DNA of 6,328 nt from an uncultured Clostridia bacterium (lineage in GTDB: Bacteria; Bacillota; Clostridia; Christensenellales; CALWSW01). Below the pieces are notes generated by a model that worked only from the letters and a program-made list of their open reading frames with translations, was not told the DNA's origin and searched no databases. Location of the stretch: assembly GCA_937874755.1 (NCBI GenBank), contig CALNBC010000274.1:1-6328 (forward strand). The letters run 5' to 3'. The position numbers and the translations under genes were made by a program. Shown here one piece after another: positions 1-3,956 of the stretch (the stretch's first letter is position 1; each line of letters opens with the position of its first letter).

Positions 1-1509
1 TGACACGGGAACGCAGATGACGTCGCCGCCCCATTCCTCGGGTACCAAGGAATGCTCGGTAAGCTGCTGCATGACCTTGTCCGGGTTGGCACCGGGTTTA
101 TCGATTTTGTTGATTGCTACAATTATCGGGACTTCGGCTGCCTTTGCGTGGTTTATAGCTTCTATAGTCTGGGGCATTATGCCGTCATCTGCCGCGACGA
201 CCAGCACGGCGATGTCCGTCGCCTGAGCTCCGCGGGCGCGCATGGAAGTGAATGCCTCGTGACCGGGAGTATCCAGGAACGTTATTGAGCGGCTGTTTAG
301 CTCGACTGTGTATGCGCCGATGTGCTGAGTGATGCCTCCGGCTTCGCCAGCGGTTACCCTTGCGCTTCGAATAGCGTCGAGCAGAGAGGTCTTGCCGTGG
401 TCGACGTGACCCATAATGGTGACGACCGGCGGGCGCGGGCGCAGAAGCTCCTCGTCATCCTCAACTTCGACAGCTTCCTGAAGCACCTCTTCTTGGGTCT
501 TGGCGACTTTGTGCTCGAGAGTTATGCCGTACTCTGAGGCGATAAGCTCGCAAGTGTCGAAGTCAATTTCGTTGTTTATTGTGGCCATAATGCCCAACAT
601 AAACAACTTTTTGATGATATCCGATACGGGCTTGCTGATGATTTCGGAAAGCTCTTTGACGGTGACCATCTCCGTGGGGATAATCGCGTGCTCGATTTTC
701 TGGTATTCGACCTTGTGCACCGGCTGCTGCCTGCGGCGGGGACGTTTGCGCGAACCCATCCTCTCGTCGTCCAAAGTGACTGCGGGCGGCGCCTCCTTTA
801 TGGCTGCTTTCTTGGATTTTCCCCTGCGCTCCGCATCGTAATTTACCTTGGGCTTGGGCGTAGAGGTAAAAGTGGCGGAGCGATCCCTCGGCGGAGCGGC
901 TGCGGCAGGAGTCTGGCGCGACTGCCCGCCGGTGCGCCCCGAAGAAGCGCGCGACTGGCGCGGAGTGTCTGCATATGCGTCCTTGTCTGGAGTGCGCGGA
1001 CCGGACTGATAGCCGCCTTGACGGTCTGTTCTGGGAGGTCTTCCTTGAGCGCCCGGCTGCTGCGGTCTTGTGCCCTGGGCCGGCCTTGCTGCATACTGAC
1101 CGTCTTGTGCGCCCGCCCTGGGGGTTTGACCCCTTGGGGCAGCATCCCTTTGGGTATACTGCTGCCTGGGAGCGCGATCGCGATTGTCCCTTTGGGTGTG
1201 CTGACCTTGAGGGGCGCGCTCCGGCTGAGCCTTTGCAGTTACGGCTGCCGGCTTTTCCTCGACTTTCGGTGCTTCCGCTTTCGGTGTTTCGGGTTCATCC
1301 GGCATGACGAATGCCGTCATGCGATCCACCGCGGCTTCGGCCTGGGCGTGATTTTCTGCGCGAATCCTCTCGTTGAGCTTGGCTTCCGCAGCGCGAATCT
1401 CCTTGTAGGAGGAAGTGACATCCTCCTGGAATGATTTTATACGCTCCAAAAGAGCCTTGGATTTTTCCTTAAGCTCTTTTGTAGTTCCTTGTATATTTGC
1501 TTTACTCAT
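1..1509 (-). CDS. infB: Translation initiation factor IF-2 (N-terminal 503 codons, cut by window edge)
   Basis: IF-2 is the cytoplasmic GTPase that brings fMet-tRNA to the 30S subunit and promotes 50S joining. The ATG at 1509 is preceded by AGGGGG (1518-1523) at 8-nt spacing. I translated all 503 codons and found no stop. Residues 1-60 are charged and helical. Residues ~64-260 are low-complexity, rich in Q, R, P, G and A and probably disordered. Residues ~277-335 form the IF2_N domain ([19 protein letters not shown], then [12 protein letters not shown]). The GTPase domain follows, with G1 GHVDHGKT at 367-374, G2 GGITQHIG at 391-398, G3 DTPGHE at 413-418 and G4 NKID at 467-470. The last visible residues are [11 protein letters not shown], just before the expected G5 SAK. 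The rest of the G domain and the tRNA-binding C-terminus lie outside. It overlaps ylxQ by 8 nt and is the most distal operon gene visible. The identification is secure. Confidence 0.98.
   Translation of the reverse strand, partial: MSKANIQGTTKELKEKSKALLERIKSFQEDVTSSYKEIRAAEAKLNERIRAENHAQAEAAVDRMTAFVMPDEPETPKAEAPKVEEKPAAVTAKAQPERAPQGQHTQRDNRDRAPRQQYTQRDAAPRGQTPRAGAQDGQYAARPAQGTRPQQPGAQGRPPRTDRQGGYQSGPRTPDKDAYADTPRQSRASSGRTGGQSRQTPAAAAPPRDRSATFTSTPKPKVNYDAERRGKSKKAAIKEAPPAVTLDDERMGSRKRPRRRQQPVHKVEYQKIEHAIIPTEMVTVKELSEIISKPVSDIIKKLFMLGIMATINNEIDFDTCELIASEYGITLEHKVAKTQEEVLQEAVEVEDDEELLRPRPPVVTIMGHVDHGKTSLLDAIRSARVTAGEAGGITQHIGAYTVELNSRSITFLDTPGHEAFTSMRARGAQATDIAVLVVAADDGIMPQTIEAINHAKAAEVPIIVAINKIDKPGANPDKVMQQLTEHSLVPEEWGGDVICVPVS
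1145..1197 (-). repeat. Short direct repeat in the disordered region of infB
   Basis: The 11-base string ACCCAAAGGGA occurs at 1187-1197 and 1145-1155 on the minus strand, 42 bp (14 codons) apart and in frame. It encodes HTQRD and YTQRD within the Q/R/P/G-rich segment. Other copies are too diverged to define a longer array. Confidence 0.55.
1502..1509 (-). promoter_or_regulatory. ylxQ/infB stop-start overlap ATGAGTAA
   Basis: The infB ATG (1507-1509) and the ylxQ TAA (1502-1504) overlap in the same 8 bases seen at the rnpM/ylxQ junction. Here an AGGGGG site (1518-1523) at 8-nt spacing also allows direct initiation. Confidence 0.85.
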
Positions 1510-1831
1510 GTAATCTACCCCCTGTGTCCCGGGCATCCCCGGCATATGCGCCCGAAACGGTTTCGGCAAAATTCGCGTCCGTAACGGCTATAAATTTTCT
1601 TCCCGGCTTGCCGGTAGCGGCGTCTATAGGTTCGCCGGTCAGTATCAGCGGCACTTTGCCGTTTGCGCAGGCATCCCTGAAGCGCTTAGTTGAATTTTCC
1701 GAAGCGTCGGACAACACCAGCATCAATTTGGCTTTCCCCGATCTTACGGATGAAAGGCAGGCTGTTTCTCCAAAGGCGCATTTGCCCGCCTTCGCGCACA
1801 TACCCAACATGGTCAAAAAACGATTACTCAT
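1502..1831 (-). CDS. ylxQ: YlxQ, L7Ae/L30e-family RNA-binding protein
   Basis: This is a small (109 aa) cytoplasmic protein of the ribosomal L7Ae/L30e fold family, whose members bind kink-turn RNA. The role of YlxQ itself is not firmly settled. Family features are visible in order: a start helix [13 protein letters not shown], then [20 protein letters not shown], the typical [11 protein letters not shown] segment, and KVPLILT followed by the C-terminal [13 protein letters not shown] strand-helix. I chose ATG 1831 because it begins the family-typical N-terminus. A 22-codon upstream extension in the same frame, from 1897, lies wholly over rnpM and resembles nothing. AAGGAGG at 1847-1853 is 15 nt from this ATG, longer than usual, so initiation may depend on coupling: the start overlaps the rnpM stop in ATGAGTAA. 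Its own stop overlaps the infB start in the same way. Position between rnpM and infB is diagnostic for the gene. Confidence 0.93.
   Translation of the reverse strand: MSNRFLTMLGMCAKAGKCAFGETACLSSVRSGKAKLMLVLSDASENSTKRFRDACANGKVPLILTGEPIDAATGKPGRKFIAVTDANFAETVSGAYAGDARDTGGRLHE
1824..1831 (-). promoter_or_regulatory. rnpM/ylxQ stop-start overlap ATGAGTAA
   Basis: The ylxQ start ATG (1829-1831) and the rnpM stop TAA (1824-1826) share the string ATGAGTAA. With the nearest strong Shine-Dalgarno 15 nt away, re-initiation by ribosomes that have just finished rnpM is the likely route of ylxQ translation. Confidence 0.85.
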
Positions 1832-2096
1832 TTGGTGGGGCGAGTTCCTCCTTAAGTCTGTCGATGACCTCGGGAGCAACCTTTTGCTCGAGGGCACGGT
1901 CCAGCGCCTTTGTCTTTATTGCCTTTTCGAGGCATGCGAGGCTGGAGCATACGTATGCCCCGCGACCCGGCGCCTTTGAGGTTTTATCTATTCGCACTTC
2001 CCCCTGTGGGGAACGCACAATGCGAACAAGCTCCCGCTTAGGCTTCATTTCGCGGCAGCCTACACACATGCGCATGGGGATTTTGCGTGGCTTCAA
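1824..2096 (-). CDS. rnpM: RnpM (YlxR), RNase P modulator
   Basis: This is a 90-aa basic protein of the YlxR/DUF448 family. In B. subtilis the family member binds RNase P RNA and modulates RNase P; applying that role here is inference from homology. The signatures are MRMCVGCREMKPKRELVRIVR (shown by the CVGC at residues 11-14 and the following basic segment) and GRGAYVC at 44-50. A further cysteine at 55 completes the C50..C55 pair found in the family, and a basic C-terminal helix follows. The start is TTG (2094-2096), supported by GGAGGG at 2103-2108 with 6-nt spacing. The next in-frame ATG codons, at residues 8 and 10, would leave the family N-terminus incomplete and have no such site. It lies 27 nt after nusA and overlaps ylxQ by 8 nt. 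Confidence 0.95.
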   Translation of the reverse strand: MKPRKIPMRMCVGCREMKPKRELVRIVRSPQGEVRIDKTSKAPGRGAYVCSSLACLEKAIKTKALDRALEQKVAPEVIDRLKEELAPPNE

Positions 2097-2102
2097 TCGT
2101 TA

Positions 2103-2108
2103 CCCTCC
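2103..2108 (-). promoter_or_regulatory. rnpM ribosome binding site that selects the TTG start
   Basis: GGAGGG with a 6-nt spacer (TAACGA) precedes the TTG at 2094-2096. No comparable site precedes the internal ATG codons at 2073-2075 and 2067-2069, so TTG is the supported start. Confidence 0.8.
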
Positions 2109-2123
2109 GGCTCTTTCTAAGAG

Positions 2124-3284
2124 TTAAAAGTTCTCGAAATCGTTAAAATCTGGCGCGGGCTCTTCGTGGTATTGTTCGTCCATCTGGTGTTGTTCGTCCA
2201 TCTGGTGTTGTTCGTCCATAACCATGGCAATCTGGGATTGGCTCTTTATATCTATCTTCCATCCCGTGAGCTTGAAGGCGAGGCGCGCGTTCTGCCCTTC
2301 CTTGCCTATCGCCAGAGAAAGTTGATTGTCCGGCACGATGACCCTTGCGGCGTGTTCTTCTTCGTTTATTTGCACCATGAGCACCCTGGCGGGCGAAAGG
2401 GCGTTTGCGATGAAAGTCGCGGGGTCGACGTTCCACTCGATAATGTCCACCTTTTCGGTGGCGAGCTCGGAGACGATTCGCTCTATTCGAATCCCGCGCT
2501 GACCGACGCAAGCGCCCACAGGGTCTACCTGATGGTCAGCGGAATGAACGGCTATCTTAGTTCTCGAACCTGCTTCCCTGGCGATAGACTTTATGGTTAC
2601 TATGCCGGATTGAATCTCGGGCACTTCGAACTCGAACAGGCGCTTGATAAGCCCCGGATGGGTGCGGCTTACGAGCACTTGCGGACCTTTGTTGGTTTTG
2701 AGCACCTCGAGCACATAGACCTTAATTCTGTCTCCCTGGGCAAAGGATTCGCCGGGAATGAATTCAGTTGAATACATAAAGCCTTCGGATTTGCCCAGCT
2801 CGAGGTAGACTCCGTTGCGATCCTCCTGCTGGACTATGGCGGTCAACACTTCGTTTTCTTTTTCGGAAAGCTCTTCGTAAATCATGCCGCGCTCGGCTTC
2901 GCGTATGCGCTGCACAACGACCTGCTTTGCGGACTGGGCAGAGATGCGCCCGAAATCCTTGGGCGCGATCTGGACTTCGAGTATGTCGCCGGGCTGATAA
3001 TATGGCGCTATCTTCCAAGCTTCCTCGAGTTCGATCTCCTCTGCGGGGTTTTCGAGTTCTTCCACTACCCTTTTTATTGAATATACGCCTATTTCGCCCG
3101 TTTCGCCATTTATAGAAACGCGAACGTTGCCAGCGTTATTGTAATTCTTTTTATATGCGGAAACAAGAGCCGTCTCAATAGCATCAATCAGGGCAGCCTT
3201 GTTTATTCCCTTTTCTTTTTCAAGCTGGTCAAGAGCCAGAATCAGCTCTACCTGGGGGTTGTTCTCTTCAGTCTTCTTTTTCAT
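2124..3284 (-). CDS. nusA: Transcription termination/antitermination factor NusA
   Basis: NusA binds RNA polymerase and nascent RNA, increasing pausing and hairpin-dependent termination and taking part in rRNA antitermination. The protein has 386 aa, close to the short Firmicutes form and without the extra C-terminal AR repeats of E. coli NusA. Residues ~10-130 are the RNAP-binding N-terminal domain (ALIDAIETALVSAYKKNY). Residues ~136-206 are the S1 domain (GVYLELGKSEGFM, QGDRIKVYVLEV). KH1 spans ~225-290 with GQRG at 261-264, and KH2 spans ~295-347 with GKEG at 327-330 in LAIGKEGQNARLA. The acidic, Q/H-rich tail (348-386) carries three copies of MDEQ(H/Y)(Q/H) at 356-373, encoded by an 18-bp tandem repeat. 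ATG 3284 has AGGGAG at 3292-3297, spacing 7. nusA follows rimP and precedes rnpM by 27 nt. It may regulate its own operon through the leader hairpin upstream of rimP. Confidence 0.98.
   Translation of the reverse strand: MKKKTEENNPQVELILALDQLEKEKGINKAALIDAIETALVSAYKKNYNNAGNVRVSINGETGEIGVYSIKRVVEELENPAEEIELEEAWKIAPYYQPGDILEVQIAPKDFGRISAQSAKQVVVQRIREAERGMIYEELSEKENEVLTAIVQQEDRNGVYLELGKSEGFMYSTEFIPGESFAQGDRIKVYVLEVLKTNKGPQVLVSRTHPGLIKRLFEFEVPEIQSGIVTIKSIAREAGSRTKIAVHSADHQVDPVGACVGQRGIRIERIVSELATEKVDIIEWNVDPATFIANALSPARVLMVQINEEEHAARVIVPDNQLSLAIGKEGQNARLAFKLTGWKIDIKSQSQIAMVMDEQHQMDEQHQMDEQYHEEPAPDFNDFENF
2166..2219 (-). repeat. Three tandem 18-bp units in the nusA 3' end
   Basis: On the minus strand the units run 2219-2202, 2201-2184 and 2183-2166. 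The first two are identical (encoding MDEQHQ) and the third differs at 2 of 18 positions (MDEQYH). Because the unit is a multiple of three, the reading frame is kept whatever the copy number. It lies in the acidic tail after KH2, outside any structured NusA domain. Confidence 0.95.
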
Positions 3285-3291
3285 GTCGGCA

Positions 3292-3297
3292 CTCCCT
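3292..3297 (-). promoter_or_regulatory. nusA ribosome binding site
   Basis: AGGGAG lies 7 nt before the nusA ATG at 3284. It directly follows the TGA that would end rimP in its shifted frame, so in an intact gene ribosomes finishing rimP would terminate exactly at the nusA site. Confidence 0.8.
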
Positions 3298-3382
3298 TCA
3301 AAATTTGAGCAAGGGCTTAGCGGACGCTATTGATTTGTATACAAAGCGCAGCTTGCCCTTTTCGGTTTGTATCTCGAACCCG
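3298..3382 (-). other. Out-of-frame true C-terminus of rimP
   Basis: From 3381 down to the TGA at 3300-3298, the frame shifted by one base relative to rimP encodes 27 residues beginning GFEIQTEKG and ending IASAKPLLKF. These match the usual closing strand and helix of RimP (compare the B. subtilis ending IPYEKIANARLAVSF, from memory). The TGA directly abuts the nusA ribosome binding site (TGA then AGGGAG), leaving 13 nt to the nusA start, which looks like the original gene junction. The break could be one extra base in GACCGGG (3379-3385), a loss of two bases nearby, or a sequencing error. Confidence 0.85.
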
Positions 3383-3787
3383 GTCGGCGACGGAAAGGGT
3401 TCCGTTAATATGCTTTTGACCGTTCAGAGGAGAAAAGAGGCCAACTGTGATTTCAGTCCCAATTTTTCTTTGAAAGTCCCTGGGGGTTTTGAGCATGCGA
3501 TCCAGCCCGAGAGAAGAAACGCTCAGGTAATAGGTTTCGGCTATGGGGTCTGCCTCGTCGAGCATCGGGTCTACGGTGCGGCTGACAAGCTCGCAGTCGT
3601 CAATAGTGACGCCCTCCTTGCGATAGATGAACAGTGTGAGCACGTTGTTGCCGTCCTCTATGGCGTATTCAACCTCGCAAAGCTCGAATCCGAGCTTTGT
3701 TACTGGTTCTTCAAGGAAACCGAAAACACTGTTCTCAATCTGCTTTGCGCTTTGGGGTCGGCCTGTTTTTTTCTGCGTTTTTGCCAT
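3317..3787 (-). CDS. rimP: Ribosome maturation factor RimP, with apparent frameshift near its C-terminus
   Basis: RimP assists 30S subunit assembly in the cytoplasm. As read, the frame gives 156 aa. Residues ~15-90 are the N-terminal alpha/beta domain (LGFELCEVEYAIEDG, VTIDDCELVSRTVDPMLDEADPI split as in the family), then YYLSVSSLGLDRMLKTPRDF and the SH3-like C-terminal domain up to LNGQKHINGTLSVAD (residue 135). The remaining 21 residues (RVRDTNRKGQ...) do not look like RimP. Shifting one base at about 3382-3385 gives GFEIQTEKGKLRF then VYKSIASAKPLLKF, ending in TGA at 3298-3300. That is a typical RimP C-terminus and would make a 162-aa protein. The signature normally written SSPGxDRPL reads SSLGLDRML here. 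ATG 3787 is the only plausible start, since a stop lies in frame just upstream; GGAGG at 3801-3805 is 13 nt away, rather far. It is first in the operon after the promoter and leader. Confidence 0.92.
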   Translation of the reverse strand: MAKTQKKTGRPQSAKQIENSVFGFLEEPVTKLGFELCEVEYAIEDGNNVLTLFIYRKEGVTIDDCELVSRTVDPMLDEADPIAETYYLSVSSLGLDRMLKTPRDFQRKIGTEITVGLFSPLNGQKHINGTLSVADRVRDTNRKGQAALCIQINSVR

Positions 3788-3800
3788 TCGGCAGGGGATT

Positions 3801-3805
3801 CCTCC
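3801..3805 (-). promoter_or_regulatory. rimP ribosome binding site, long spacing
   Basis: GGAGG is the only good Shine-Dalgarno match before rimP. It stands 13 nt from the ATG at 3787, longer than the usual 6-9 nt. No nearer in-frame start exists. An ATG that overlaps this site (3805-3807) opens a different frame of 35 codons without RimP similarity and without its own site. Confidence 0.6.
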
Positions 3806-3832
3806 ATTTGTTTAATAAATTTATCCGCGATA

Positions 3833-3896
3833 GGCATGGTATCAAAAGCAAAGAGTGGGTTTTGCCCACTCTTGTTGCCATGCCAGTCTCAACAAC
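3833..3896 (-). promoter_or_regulatory. Structured 5' leader of the rimP-nusA operon
   Basis: The RNA between the predicted start and rimP contains three possible helices. P1 pairs UUGUUG (3890-3895) with CAACAA (3872-3877). P2 is the terminator-like hairpin at 3851-3873. P3 pairs GGCAUGG (3878-3884) with CCAUGCC (3833-3839). P1 and P2 share two bases (3872-3873), so they compete at that edge. P3 uses the loop of P1 and lies across the U-rich stretch after P2, and could be extended by 3875-3877 with 3843-3845. This arrangement suits attenuation control. The function is inferred. Confidence 0.6.
3844..3873 (-). terminator. Terminator-like hairpin (possible NusA-dependent attenuator) upstream of rimP
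   Basis: The minus-strand RNA forms a perfect 9-bp stem, AAGAGUGGG (3865-3873 read backwards on the plus strand) with CCCACUCUU (3851-3859), closed by a CAAAA loop. It is followed by U-GC-UUUU (3844-3850), an interrupted U tract. The plus-strand side has no T tract, so the direction is that of the operon. A hairpin with an imperfect U tract is the type of terminator that depends on NusA in B. subtilis, where the nusA operon leader is known to be attenuated by NusA. It could also reduce readthrough from polC. Confidence 0.65.
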
Positions 3897-3903
3897 CTAG
3901 GAT

Positions 3904-3932
3904 ATTATATCACAGTAAAAGTATCCCCGCAA
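3904..3932 (-). promoter_or_regulatory. Sigma-A type promoter with extended -10, reading into rimP
   Basis: On the minus strand the -10 box is a perfect TATAAT (3904-3909) preceded by TGA, forming the extended -10 TGATATAAT. A -35 box TTGCGG (3927-3932) lies exactly 17 nt upstream and matches only the TTG half of TTGACA. The predicted transcript starts near 3897-3898, giving a leader of about 110 nt before the rimP ATG. The -35 box begins 24 nt past the polC stop, so the site is intergenic. It would give the rimP-nusA-infB operon a promoter independent of polC. Confidence 0.82.
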
Positions 3933-3956
3933 CAGGGTATTTGGAACTTTTTTCGC

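Noticed and set aside
720..800. Internal infB start giving a shorter IF2 isoform
   Set aside because: An AAGGAGG occurs in this region but the nearest in-frame TTG or ATG is 16 nt or more away, so there is no convincing internal initiation site.
688..1434. 248-codon open frame on the plus strand
   Set aside because: It is antisense to the low-complexity part of infB, has arginine/leucine/cysteine-rich composition typical of shadow frames, and shows no recognisable domain; the minus frame is clearly IF2.
1832..1897. Longer ylxQ start at 1897
   Set aside because: The extra 22 residues lie entirely over rnpM coding sequence and precede the normal family N-terminus [10 protein letters not shown].
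2166..2771. 201-codon plus-strand frame beginning with repeated LVLFVH, looking like a membrane segment
   Set aside because: The hydrophobic repeat is just the antisense of the MDEQHQ repeat in nusA.
3379..3385. Programmed +1 frameshift signal in rimP
   Set aside because: No slippery pair followed by an in-frame stop or rare-codon pause such as in prfB; the frame 0 tail runs on for 21 codons. An indel or sequence error is simpler.
3703..3807. Possible upstream ORF starting at ATG 3805-3807 over the rimP ribosome binding site
   Set aside because: 35 codons in a different frame from rimP, with no Shine-Dalgarno of its own and no conserved features.
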